A DNA stretch of 64,000 nt from Pelobacter seleniigenes DSM 18267 (GTDB lineage: Bacteria > Desulfobacterota > Desulfuromonadia > Desulfuromonadales > Geopsychrobacteraceae), in assembly GCF_000711225.1 (NCBI RefSeq), contig NZ_JOMG01000002.1, positions 1,438,501-1,502,500 of the forward strand, in the 5' to 3' direction. The stretch's first letter is position 1. Each line of letters begins with the position of its first letter. This document shows positions 25,740-33,605 of the stretch, piece after piece. Made by a program: the position numbers and the translations under genes. The notes below the pieces were generated by a model. It searched no databases and was not told the DNA's origin. It saw only the letters and a program-made list of their open reading frames with translations.

Positions 25740-25835
25740 ACTTTTTAACTTTATGAAAATATTGGAAAAAATGATTTAAGCACGATTGAAATCGGAAAAA
25801 TTTTTGACTGTTCCGGGAGGCTTGCACCACCTGAT

Positions 25836-25852
25836 TGTCAAAAAATTTGACA
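25836..25852. promoter_or_regulatory. Palindrome upstream of the sigma-54 promoter, candidate activator site
   Basis: TGTCAAA (25836-25842), AAA, TTTGACA (25846-25852) is a perfect 7-bp inverted repeat about 100 bp upstream of the RpoN promoter. That is the usual distance for an enhancer bound by an NtrC-family regulator. It also lies in the region divergent to merR, so other regulators could use it. Confidence 0.45.
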
Positions 25853-26190
25853 GGTTTAGCATGGCCCTTTCGACAAGTCGGTGAGAGTGGCTTGCAGCAC
25901 GATGGAGAGTTGCGGTTAAGACATGAATCCTTCTTTTTATCCGTTTGGAGCACAACAGCCTGACGCTGTTTTTTGAGCACGCCCCGCTTCTGTAGAATAT
26001 TCTCCGCACATGTTTAATATCCATCACACCCCGTGCTGCGGACATCCCACCCAAAGCCTCGAATTTGCCAAAGCTCAATGGCTTTCATACTCATAAAAAA
26101 ATTTAATCATTTTCAACAACGACAATAACTCTCTGAAATCATTTTAGAAAAATCAATTCGACAGGAGTAAATTTTTTTATTCAAAGACCC

Positions 26191-26222
26191 TTGACCCTGG
26201 ACCATGGACCAGGGTTTAGAGT
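26191..26222 (+). promoter_or_regulatory. MerR-family operator-promoter in front of merR
   Basis: TTGACC (26191-26196) and TAGAGT (26217-26222) are 20 bp apart, the overlong spacer typical of MerR-type promoters. Centred in the spacer is a dyad, ACCCTGG-A-CCATGG-A-CCAGGGT (26194-26215). Layout and half-sites closely follow the E. coli zntA promoter recognised by ZntR. The regulator at 26275 probably binds here and controls itself and the genes behind it. Confidence 0.85.
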
Positions 26223-26274
26223 TAAGGCATGAAGGTCGCAACAACGACATTCACAACGGGTGGAGGCACATTGT

Positions 26275-26703
26275 ATGTCTGACTTTTTAACAATCGGAAA
26301 ACTCGCCAAGCAGGCCGATGTCAGTATTGACAGTATTCGTTTTTATGAGCGCAAAGGGTTGCTTGAAGACCCGTTGCGAACGGCAGCAAATTACCGGGTC
26401 TACCCTTTGGCTGCGGCCAAGCGGTTGCGCTTTATCAAGAAAGCCCAACGGCTCGGCTTCTCATTGGAGGAGATCCATCAGCTGCTCAGGGTCAGTCACG
26501 ACTCTTCGGCGTCCAAAGCGGATATCAAGCAGATAACCGAAGAAAAAATAGCCGACATCCGCTCGCGGATCGAGGATTTAAAGCGCATGCTGAAGGCTCT
26601 GGAACAGTTGGATGATTGCTGTGACGGGCGTGGTCCGATAGAGGAATGTCCGATTCTGAAGTCGCTGGAAGAAGACGAGACGCTCTGCGGTCAGCAGTCA
26701 TAA
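26275..26703 (+). CDS. MerR-family heavy-metal-responsive regulator
   Basis: A 142-residue MerR protein: winged helix with FLTIGKLAKQADVSIDSIRF and YERKGLLEDP (1-40), a long dimerisation helix (about 80-118) and the metal loop CCDGRGPIEEC near 120. The Cys-Cys-x8-Cys spacing is that of ZntR rather than the Cys-x7-Cys of CueR. The residue equivalent to the ZntR helix cysteine (Cys79) is not a cysteine, and the dimerisation helix (KADIKQITEEKIADIR) is closer to CueR. The metal is therefore uncertain. The ATG at 26275 has GGAGG-like sequence upstream, and its operator is at 26194-26215. Confidence 0.92.
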   Translation: MSDFLTIGKLAKQADVSIDSIRFYERKGLLEDPLRTAANYRVYPLAAAKRLRFIKKAQRLGFSLEEIHQLLRVSHDSSASKADIKQITEEKIADIRSRIEDLKRMLKALEQLDDCCDGRGPIEECPILKSLEEDETLCGQQS

Positions 26704-26792
26704 GCAATGAGTTGAAAAACAGACCGGCCTTTGCCGGCAATCGGGAGCAGAAACAAAACAGTGACGCTACCCACAAAAAAGGAGAATAAGAG

Positions 26793-27395
26793 ATGAAAAG
26801 AATCTGGATGGTCATGTTGGTGATCGGTTTTGTTATGGGGACAACGGCACTGGTCAGCACAGTTGCCATGGCGCATGGCAGTGGCGGGATGATGTCTGAT
26901 GTGGACGATGTCGCTCCCTGTCAGGGTGAGTCCTTCTCAGGTGCCATGCACCATGGTTACGGCTACGGAATGATGGGTGGCATGATGGGGCACCAGGATA
27001 TGGGCGATATGATGCATGGCGGCCACGCCGGTCACATGATGGATGACGATGACATGGGCCATGGCAGCCTGCTGAGCCAGGCCGATAAACTTGGACTATC
27101 AACCGAGCAGGAGAACAAACTCAATACCCTGCACGTCGCAGAGCAAAAAGACCTGATCCGCTCCTCGGCAGAAGCGGATGTGGTTCGCCTGGAACTGTCC
27201 AACCTTCTCTCCTCAACAAACTGGACGATGAAGGATGCCGAACCGCTGGTTCAGAAACTCAACAAAATCGAAGGGAACATGCAGCTGCGTCATCTGCAAG
27301 CGTTGCACGAAGCCCGGCAAATCCTGACTGCTGACCAATTGAAACTGTACAGCAGTCTGGAAAAATCTGACCACGGTGAAATCTACTGCAATTAA
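26793..27395 (+). CDS. Periplasmic Spy/CpxP-like protein with His-Met-Asp-rich metal-binding segment
   Basis: A 200-residue secreted protein with a signal peptide (about 1-27, ending VAMAHG). Residues 45-90 are packed with Met, His, Gly and Asp ([20 protein letters not shown] and [15 protein letters not shown]), typical of periplasmic copper/silver or zinc scavengers. The second half is a helical LTxxQ-type CpxP/Spy unit ([20 protein letters not shown], ending [16 protein letters not shown]). AAAGGAGAATAAGAG precedes the ATG. It lies between the MerR gene and the P-type ATPase gene, so it probably binds the exported metal or protects periplasmic proteins from it. Confidence 0.85.
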   Translation: MKRIWMVMLVIGFVMGTTALVSTVAMAHGSGGMMSDVDDVAPCQGESFSGAMHHGYGYGMMGGMMGHQDMGDMMHGGHAGHMMDDDDMGHGSLLSQADKLGLSTEQENKLNTLHVAEQKDLIRSSAEADVVRLELSNLLSSTNWTMKDAEPLVQKLNKIEGNMQLRHLQALHEARQILTADQLKLYSSLEKSDHGEIYCN

Positions 27396-27429
27396 ATTTG
27401 ACAACCACCGGAACAGAAAGGATGAGGTC

Positions 27430-29712
27430 ATGCAAGATCCTGTATGCGGCATGCAAGTCACACTGGAATCAAAAGGCGGAACCGCTGATTGGCAGGGAGA
27501 GACCTATGCTTTCTGTTCGGTGAAATGCCGGGAGAAATTCAACGCCGACCCGGAACACTATCTGCACCCCGAATCGGGGTCGGTCGAAGCAGACCAGGAT
27601 GCTGTCTATACCTGCCCCATGCATCCTGAAATCGAGCAACGCGGTCCGGGGTCCTGCCCACTCTGCGGCATGGCCCTCGAACCAAAAGAGATAACCGCTG
27701 ACGCCGGTGACGACAGAGAATTACAGGACATGTCCCGACGCTTTCGGCTCAGCCTGATCTTGACGGTTCCGGTGCTGCTGCTGGCCATGGGGCCGATGCT
27801 CGGTTTGCCCCTGGCACAACTGGCTGCACCGCGCCTGCTCAGGTGGGCGGAACTGATTCTGGCAACTCCGGTAGTCCTGTGGGGTGGCTGGCCGTTTTTT
27901 GTCCGCGGCTGGCAATCGCTGATCAGCCGTCATTTCAATATGTTCACGCTCATCGGCCTGGGGGTCAGCGTTTCCTATATTTACAGCCTGGTGGCAACCC
28001 TCTTCCCCGGCCTGTTCCCGGCGGCTTTCCGCGGGGAGAATGGTGAGGTAGCGGTCTATTTCGAGGCGGCAGCGGTCATCACCACGCTGGTGCTACTCGG
28101 TCAGGTGCTGGAACTGCGCGCCCGCAACCAGACCGGCGCAGCGATTCGGGCTTTGCTGGGCCTGGCGCCCAAAACCGCCCGGCGGATTGAGACGGACGGT
28201 CAGGAAGCGGATGTTCCGCTGGACCAGGTTCAGGCCGGGGACAGACTGCGGGTCCGACCCGGTGAAAAAGTTCCCACCGATGGGGTCGTGCTTGAAGGGC
28301 GCAGTGCGATCGATGAAGCGATGGTCACCGGCGAGTCGATTCCGGTGGAAAAAACCGTCGGCGACCCGGTGATCGGAGCCACGGTCAATGGCACAGGGGC
28401 TTTGGTGATTGAGGCGAAGAAGGTCGGCAAGGATACACTTCTGGCCCAGATCGTCCAGATGGTAGCCGAGGCGCAGCGGAGTCGCGCGCCGATTCAGAAG
28501 CTCGCCGACCGGGTCGCCGGATGGTTTGTGCCGATCGTTATTCTGGCGGCCCTGGTGACTTTTATCATCTGGTCCCTGATTGGTCCCGATCCACGCCTGG
28601 CTCATGGTTTGATCAATGCCGTGGCCGTGCTGATTATTGCCTGCCCCTGTGCTTTGGGCCTGGCAACCCCCATGTCCATTATGGTGGCCACCGGTAAGGG
28701 AGCGACTCAGGGGGTTCTGTTTAAAAATGCCGAAGCCATCGAGATCATGCGCAAGATAGATACCCTGGTGGTTGATAAAACCGGGACTCTGACGGAAGGA
28801 AAACCCAAACTGGTCTCTCTTAAAGTCGTTGCGGGCCAGGATGAGAAAACCTTTTTACACCTAGCGGCCAGCCTTGAGCGGGGGAGTGAACATCCCCTGG
28901 CCGAAGCCATCGTGGCCGAAGCCGGAAACCGGCATATTGAGCTCAGCGAGGCTGCAGATTTTTCCTCGGTCACCGGCAAAGGAGTGACCGGCCAGGTCGC
29001 CGGCCAGCAGGTCGCCCTGGGTAATCAGGCCCTGCTCGCTGAGCTGGAGATAACGGATCACCCCTTGCAGCAACAGGCGGAGGAGCTGCGTGCTGCAGGA
29101 CAGACGGTCATGTTCGTCGCCATTGATGGCAAGGCCGCCGGCTTGATCGGCGTGGCCGATCCGGTCAAGGAAAGCTCTGCCGAAGCGATCGCTCAATTGC
29201 AAGAAGCAGGGCTGCAGATCATCATGTTGACCGGGGATAATCATACCACCGCGCAGGCCGTCGCTGCCAAGCTGGGCATTGACGGACTGGTGGCCGAAGT
29301 TCTTCCCGAACAGAAAGCCGCGGAGATCAAAAAGCTGCAAGAGCAGGGCCGCGTTGTCGCCATGGCCGGAGACGGAATCAATGACGCACCGGCTTTGGCG
29401 CAAGCCCAGGTCGGTATCGCGATGGGGACCGGAACCGATGTCGCCATGGCTAGTGCCGGAATAACCCTGGTTAAAGGAGACCTGCGCGGCATCCTCCGGG
29501 CACGCAAATTGAGCGAGGCGACCATGGCTAATATCCGCCAGAACCTGGTCTTCGCATTCGGCTACAACGCCCTTGGGGTCCCGATTGCCGCCGGCATTCT
29601 TTATCCCCTCTTCGGAGTCCTGTTGAGCCCGATGCTGGCGGCAGCGGCCATGAGTTTCAGCTCCGTTTCGGTGATCAGCAACGCCCTGCGGTTACGCAGG
29701 CTGAAGATATAG
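27430..29712 (+). CDS. Copper/silver-type P1B ATPase with N-terminal YHS and HMBD domains
   Basis: A 760-residue P-type ATPase. The start at 27430 ([10 protein letters not shown]) follows AGGATGAGG. Instead of GMxCxxC HMA domains, the N-terminus has a YHS domain (DPVCGM with [10 protein letters not shown], 1-45) and a CPMHPE/CPLCGM heavy-metal-binding domain (about 58-85). The core has TGES, CPC in TM6 ([13 protein letters not shown]), DKTGTLTEG for phosphorylation, HPLAEA and [12 protein letters not shown]7 GYN and TM8 MSFSS match the P1B-1 (Cu+/Ag+) class. It should pump the metal out of the cytoplasm. Its gene ends 63 bp before a 37-codon gene in the same direction. Confidence 0.95.
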   Translation: MQDPVCGMQVTLESKGGTADWQGETYAFCSVKCREKFNADPEHYLHPESGSVEADQDAVYTCPMHPEIEQRGPGSCPLCGMALEPKEITADAGDDRELQDMSRRFRLSLILTVPVLLLAMGPMLGLPLAQLAAPRLLRWAELILATPVVLWGGWPFFVRGWQSLISRHFNMFTLIGLGVSVSYIYSLVATLFPGLFPAAFRGENGEVAVYFEAAAVITTLVLLGQVLELRARNQTGAAIRALLGLAPKTARRIETDGQEADVPLDQVQAGDRLRVRPGEKVPTDGVVLEGRSAIDEAMVTGESIPVEKTVGDPVIGATVNGTGALVIEAKKVGKDTLLAQIVQMVAEAQRSRAPIQKLADRVAGWFVPIVILAALVTFIIWSLIGPDPRLAHGLINAVAVLIIACPCALGLATPMSIMVATGKGATQGVLFKNAEAIEIMRKIDTLVVDKTGTLTEGKPKLVSLKVVAGQDEKTFLHLAASLERGSEHPLAEAIVAEAGNRHIELSEAADFSSVTGKGVTGQVAGQQVALGNQALLAELEITDHPLQQQAEELRAAGQTVMFVAIDGKAAGLIGVADPVKESSAEAIAQLQEAGLQIIMLTGDNHTTAQAVAAKLGIDGLVAEVLPEQKAAEIKKLQEQGRVVAMAGDGINDAPALAQAQVGIAMGTGTDVAMASAGITLVKGDLRGILRARKLSEATMANIRQNLVFAFGYNALGVPIAAGILYPLFGVLLSPMLAAAAMSFSSVSVISNALRLRRLKI

Positions 29713-29775
29713 CAGGCTGCGTAAGCCCATGGACGCACCTTTTCGACAACCTGATAAGGACAAGGAGACGACTTT

Positions 29776-29889
29776 ATGATTCCGAATCTTCCCACTCTGG
29801 TGGCCACAGTTTTCAGTTTATCCCTGAGCTTGTGGCTGTATACGGCAAAGGGCAAATTAATGCCAAAAAAGTTAAGGAGATCCTTATGA
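29776..29889 (+). CDS. 37-residue single-pass membrane peptide
   Basis: A short gene too small for usual gene finders. The product, MIPNLPTLVATVFSLSLSLW then LYTAKGKLMPKKLRRSL, has one hydrophobic helix (about 5-24) and a strongly basic C-terminal tail, so the tail should be cytoplasmic. AAGGAGACGACTTT precedes the ATG at perfect spacing. Its stop overlaps the next ATG (ATGA), coupling it to the YHS gene. Small basic membrane peptides of this kind often regulate transporters, and a link to the ATPase is inferred from position only. Confidence 0.72.
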   Translation: MIPNLPTLVATVFSLSLSLWLYTAKGKLMPKKLRRSL

Positions 29890-30119
29890 GGAAAGATCTT
29901 GTCTGTGGCATGGACGTTTCCGAGACAGAGACGAGCCAGCGTATCGAACAGCATGGTGAGACCTATTATTTCTGTTCGGAGCAGTGCAAAGAGAACTTTG
30001 CCAACAACCCGGAGAAATATCTGCACCCCAGGAAGAAAGGTGTCTTCACCAGATTTCTGGAACGTCTGGCCAAAGAGAATCATCAAGCCTTCGGCAACAA
30101 GAAGCCGAGCTGTCATTAA
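29886..30119 (+). CDS. Small YHS-domain protein
   Basis: A 77-residue protein that is essentially one YHS domain: DLVCGMDVSETE, then YYFCSEQCKENFANNPEKYL, followed by a basic tail ending PSCH. It is very like the N-terminal YHS domain of the ATPase encoded just upstream, so it may be a stand-alone metal shuttle for it. The start is the ATG overlapping the stop of the 37-residue peptide gene. Confidence 0.88.
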   Translation: MRKDLVCGMDVSETETSQRIEQHGETYYFCSEQCKENFANNPEKYLHPRKKGVFTRFLERLAKENHQAFGNKKPSCH

Positions 30120-30120
30120 C

Positions 30121-30270
30121 AGGCTGTTGAAAAAACAGCCTGTCGAGCCCATGGATGGGCGATCAAAATCAATGACGCCTTTTTAACTCATTGATTTTGT
30201 AAGGTGGAGGAAATCGCACTTTTCTCCACCGAGCTTGAAAAAGACCAGAGATGGACTTTTTCAACGACCT
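30121..30270. repeat. Short interspersed repeat, intact copy
   Basis: An approximately 150-bp non-coding element starting AGGCTGTTGAAAAA and ending CTTTTTCAACGACCT, its imperfect inverse. Positions 30144-30270 (127 bp) align without gaps to the copy at 33221-33518 once that copy's 171-bp insertion is removed. A small hairpin at 30120-30142 (CAGGCTGTT/AACAGCCTG) may also terminate the YHS transcript. No transposase is encoded. Confidence 0.8.
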
Positions 30271-30304
30271 ATTAATTCAAGCGCGGCACACAAGGAGTGA
30301 AGCG

Positions 30305-30691
30305 ATGACCTATCACATCAGTAAAAAGGTTGCCTCCGCTTTCGCAGAGACCGTAACAATCGTGAAGAATAAACTGGCGGAACATGGCTTTGGCATTCTG
30401 TCTGAAATCAACGTCACCAGTAAGTTACAAGAGAAGCTGGGCGTGTCCTTTCGTAATTACCTGATTCTGGGAGCCTGCAATCCGCCCTATGCCTATGAAG
30501 CATTACAGGCCGAACCTTATATCGGGACTATGCTCCCCTGCAATGTCGTGATTCAGGAATGGGACGATGGCAGTGTTGAGGTCTCGGCCATTGACCCGCT
30601 GGCTTCGATGATGGCGGTTCAAAACCCAGGCCTGGGTAAGATTGCGCAAGAAATTCAGGGCAAACTCAGGCAGGTTATTGCCGATTTATAG
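30305..30691 (+). CDS. DUF302 protein
   Basis: A 128-residue protein with the DUF302 fold pattern: an N-terminal KVASAFAETVTIVKNKLAEH helix, FGILSEINVTSKL, and the conserved LGACNPPYAYEAL and IGTMLPCNVVIQE segments. The function of the family is not settled. It is frequent near metal and sulfur genes. AAGGAGTGAAGCG precedes the ATG; a longer in-frame reading would begin inside the repeat and is rejected. It continues the rightward metal cluster. Confidence 0.9.
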   Translation: MTYHISKKVASAFAETVTIVKNKLAEHGFGILSEINVTSKLQEKLGVSFRNYLILGACNPPYAYEALQAEPYIGTMLPCNVVIQEWDDGSVEVSAIDPLASMMAVQNPGLGKIAQEIQGKLRQVIADL

Positions 30692-30788
30692 GCGCGTACA
30701 GGCGGGTGCAGCCGGAAGCATCCTGATGCTTCGCTCAGATCAGCACAAACAGAATCGATAGTGATTGGCGATAAAGGAGAAGGGCTCA

Positions 30789-31025
30789 ATGATGTACGGG
30801 TTTGGAGATGGCATTTACGGAATGGGACACGGCTTCGGCTGGATCCTGATGATCCTGTTTTGGGGGATTATTATTTATCTGGTTATCCGGGGAACCGGTC
30901 ATTGGTCTCAGAAGGGGCCCGGACATGCAGATAAAAGCGCCGAAGATATCCTGAAGGAGCGCTACGCAAAAGGGGAAATCAATAAAGAGGAGTTCGACCG
31001 GATGAAGCAGGATTTGCGTTCTTGA
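30789..31025 (+). CDS. Membrane-anchored SHOCT-domain protein
   Basis: A 78-residue protein: a Gly/Met/Tyr-rich start (MMYGFGDGIYGMGHGFG), one membrane helix (about 18-36, WILMILFWGIIIYLVI) and a C-terminal SHOCT motif (AEDILKERYAKGEINKEEF). SHOCT domains are short oligomerisation or binding modules. AAGGAG stands eight bases before the ATG at 30789. It appears to end the rightward metal cluster. Confidence 0.85.
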   Translation: MMYGFGDGIYGMGHGFGWILMILFWGIIIYLVIRGTGHWSQKGPGHADKSAEDILKERYAKGEINKEEFDRMKQDLRS

Positions 31026-31413
31026 AAGGCCGAAAAGGTGAAGGCAGACGACGTTCAACGGTTGACAACAGCAACAAAGATCCATTGATGATCCATTTGC
31101 CGCCAATCCTTTCGGTTTATGGAGCCCGGCTCTAATTCAGGAACGGACCATAAATACTGTCTTTTCGCTCAATAATTTTTCCTGCCGCCACGAGCAGGCA
31201 TAAACTTCTGCTATTATTCTAATTGATGGTTTTGCTCAACAACCCACCACGCCCGCCGCTGTCATGATCAGACCTGCCTGAGCCAGGTCATGCCATCTGC
31301 CACATCTGAATTGCGTTACGGTGCTTGCCACGATTCGGACCTTCCTGTTTCGGAGGGAGATCAAGCCCGGGAAGGCTCCACTCAATGCTGTTGTTTTTTG
31401 AAGGAGGCCGAAA
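31026..31413. other. Intergenic region, no gene seen
   Basis: Between the SHOCT gene and a secreted-protein gene. I see no coding frame with a ribosome site and no recognisable riboswitch or RNA gene. The middle is AT-richer and may carry the promoter of the gene at 31414. Confidence 0.45.
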
Positions 31414-32682
31414 ATGAGAACGCTGCAGAGGTTTGGGGTAATGATGATGCTGTTGCTGTTGCCTGGCCTGGGACTCGCTGCCGGAAACGGTCCGAACTCA
31501 GGAGCAACCGGAAAGGAGAATGGCAGTGGAGCTGTCTTGGGCGACCTGATCCACATTAAGCGCGACGCGGTCAGCGGCCAGCCGATCCTGCAAAAACGCT
31601 GGATTGAATACCCGCAGGATATTCTGGGCTGGGGCTATTGCCCGATCGCAGTCGATGAGAACGGCAATGAAATCGGCTTTATGGCTCTCAGCTGCGACCC
31701 CCTCGATCCCACAGCGGTGGTCGAAGTGGACTATTTCGGACGCCTGAGTGCCAGCAGAACCAAAGAGCGTAATCTGCGGATGCATTTTGATGAGGTGATC
31801 AGCAATATCAAAGCGGCTGAGTCACTCCGCTTGGATGTTGCCGGACGGCTGGAATTGGGCTTTAACTGTACAACGCCAGGACAATGTGACTGGGCAACCA
31901 TCGATTCCCCCATGGAGAACCTCGCGCTCTATACCCGGCTCATGACCTATGGCCATGTCCAGACCGATCCCCATGAAATTGATACGTTTGAGCATGGCGA
32001 CCCTGCCGCCGGTACCCGCTATCACCCGGCCTTGGGTGCCCAGGATTGGGGCAAATTCCGGGGCGTATTAAAACGACTGCTCCCCTTATCGCCCCAGGCC
32101 GACCCAACCGCCTGTTTCGGAAGCGATTTCGCCAATGGCTTCAACAGCATGTGCAGCCATCCCGAAGCCCTCGGCAACCAGGATCTGATCACTGCGGCCG
32201 CGTTTCTCGGCGGAGCCTCGGGAAAGACCGGTAAGATTACGGTCGATCTTTTGCAATATCTCAACCGAATTCTCAAAATCACCCAGGAGACCGAGCTCAG
32301 TGCCGCCAACCTGGAGACCCTGCCGGCATTGATCCGTGATTGCGGCAACGATCCTGAAGATCAGACGGAATGTCATATCAGTGCTGCGACAGCTGGTCTT
32401 CCGGCCCCGGCCAACGAACGTTTTGTCAATTTCGCCACTGCCGAATACAGCCGTTATGAATGGCGGAATCAGGACCTGAACGTGATTATCCCTGCCGGCG
32501 CCCCTTATTGGGTGGAAACCTCGGTTGGATTGCTTGACTGGTTGGCATTCGTCAACGGAACAGACCCGGGAACCGTTGAGAATGTTTCCGGATTTGTCGA
32601 TGCGGCCAATGACAGCCTGCGGACCATTGAATTTATCCACAACTACGCCATTCCTGAAGATCTCGGCTGGGATTTCCAATAG
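31414..32682 (+). CDS. Secreted protein of unknown function
   Basis: A 422-residue protein with a clear signal peptide (about 1-23, MMMLLLLPGLGLAAG). The mature part has several cysteines that could pair (GYCPIAVD, LSCDP, FNCTTPGQCDW, TACFGSDF, NSMCSHP, RDCGNDPEDQTECH) and a Trp-rich end (EDLGWDFQ). No known domain is recognised. AAGGAGGCCGAAA precedes the ATG. It resembles proteins near metal-reduction and surface genes only in general character, so no function is proposed. A hairpin follows at 32695. Confidence 0.8.
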   Translation: MRTLQRFGVMMMLLLLPGLGLAAGNGPNSGATGKENGSGAVLGDLIHIKRDAVSGQPILQKRWIEYPQDILGWGYCPIAVDENGNEIGFMALSCDPLDPTAVVEVDYFGRLSASRTKERNLRMHFDEVISNIKAAESLRLDVAGRLELGFNCTTPGQCDWATIDSPMENLALYTRLMTYGHVQTDPHEIDTFEHGDPAAGTRYHPALGAQDWGKFRGVLKRLLPLSPQADPTACFGSDFANGFNSMCSHPEALGNQDLITAAAFLGGASGKTGKITVDLLQYLNRILKITQETELSAANLETLPALIRDCGNDPEDQTECHISAATAGLPAPANERFVNFATAEYSRYEWRNQDLNVIIPAGAPYWVETSVGLLDWLAFVNGTDPGTVENVSGFVDAANDSLRTIEFIHNYAIPEDLGWDFQ

Positions 32683-32694
32683 CCTGCAACTTAC

Positions 32695-32732
32695 GCTGGG
32701 TCGGGAGGTGAGCCCACACCTTCTGACCCAGC
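32695..32732. terminator. Terminator-like hairpin between convergent genes
   Basis: GCTGGGTC (32695-32702) with GACCCAGC (32725-32732), plus inner AGGTG/CACCT pairing, forms a long interrupted stem 12 bp after the stop of the secreted-protein gene. There is no T-run, so termination may be incomplete. Confidence 0.5.
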
Positions 32733-32780
32733 GCGACCTGCAACATTGGCCGCACACCTGTTCAGACTAACAACCAACCC

Positions 32781-33074
32781 TCACGATGACTTGCCTGACC
32801 CGTCGCGATCGCGATCGCGATCCTGATCTCGATCCCGGTCCTGATCATGGTCTCGATCTTGATCCCGGTCTCTATCCTGATCTCGATCCTGACTTCCGCT
32901 CAAACCACTATTCTGAGCGGGAGCCTGCAGCTGCTGCTGATGACGCAGCATCATCTGCTCTGTTGCCTGTGTTCCTCGTCCGTTCGACCCTGACCCACTC
33001 CCTGATTTTCCGGCGATTGCCGGAGCTCCTGCCAACAACACAGCTAAAACGACAACCATCACTCCCGACCACAT
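32781..33074 (-). CDS. Small secreted protein with Asp-Arg/Gln low-complexity tail
   Basis: A 97-residue protein. The start at 33072-33074 (MWSGVMVVVLAVLLAGAPAIAG) follows GGGAGGACACT and gives a clean signal peptide of about 22 residues. The last 40 residues are an almost pure DRDQDR repeat carried by GATC-rich DNA. It should be an intrinsically disordered, highly charged periplasmic or extracellular peptide. Such repeats expand and shrink easily, so length may vary between strains. No function is proposed. Confidence 0.7.
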   Translation of the reverse strand: MWSGVMVVVLAVLLAGAPAIAGKSGSGSGSNGRGTQATEQMMLRHQQQLQAPAQNSGLSGSQDRDQDRDRDQDRDHDQDRDRDQDRDRDRDGSGKSS

Positions 33075-33220
33075 AGTGTCCTCCCTTCTGCGCAAATATC
33101 CTTCCAGCATGGCCTGCCAGAAAGTCACCCGGCCAATGAATAGTTTGGCTGTTAATGATAAAAACGCGGCAGGTCGGAAAAGGTTGACAGCAAATCCGTT
33201 ATTGAAAAGGAGTTCCTTGG

Positions 33221-33518
33221 CGAGCCCATGGATGGGCGATCAAAACCAATGACGCCCTGCTAAATCATTGATTTTGTAAGGTAGGGGATATCGCTGAATG
33301 ACGCTAGTTTAAGAGTCGCTGGCAGCAAAACCGGGACTGTCCCCGCACGGGGGCTGTCCCAGGTCTTTGCGGTGTTAACCGCGACAATTTCATGGCTCGC
33401 AAACTCTGGGGACAGTCCCGAGTTTACTGCAAAGTTGCTTAAACGAGCGCCATTCGGGACATCGCTCTTTTCCCCATCGAGCTTGAAAAAGACCAGGGAT
33501 GGACTTTTTCAACAACCT
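33221..33518. repeat. Short interspersed repeat, copy interrupted by a nested element
   Basis: The same repeat as at 30144-30270, here split by an insertion. Left part 33221-33295 and right part 33467-33518 join to give the 127-bp intact form with only scattered base changes (CGAGCCCATGGATGGGCGAT at the left, GGACTTTTTCAACAACCT at the right). Confidence 0.85.
33296..33455. mobile_element. 160-bp MITE-like element nested in the repeat
   Basis: Terminal inverted repeats of 18 bp match at 16 positions (GAATGACGCTAGTTTAAG at 33296-33313 against the complement of 33438-33455). It is flanked by an 11-bp duplication, GGGATATCGCT (33285-33295) and GGGACATCGCT (33456-33466), identical at 10 of 11. 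Inside lies another inverted repeat, GGGACTGTCCCC (33333-33344) with 33408-33419. It encodes no transposase, so it would depend on one elsewhere. Confidence 0.85.
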
Positions 33519-33605
33519 GTTCGAGAGCATTTTTACAGATACATTTTTTCTAATTTCAATTTTGTGTCCGTAGCAGACGGAAGAACCTTGGACCGGGCAG
33601 GCTGC

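Noticed and set aside
31026-31413. Possible c-di-GMP or metal riboswitch before the secreted-protein gene
   Set aside because: No conserved core motif of a known riboswitch could be recognised by eye; a covariance-model search would be needed.
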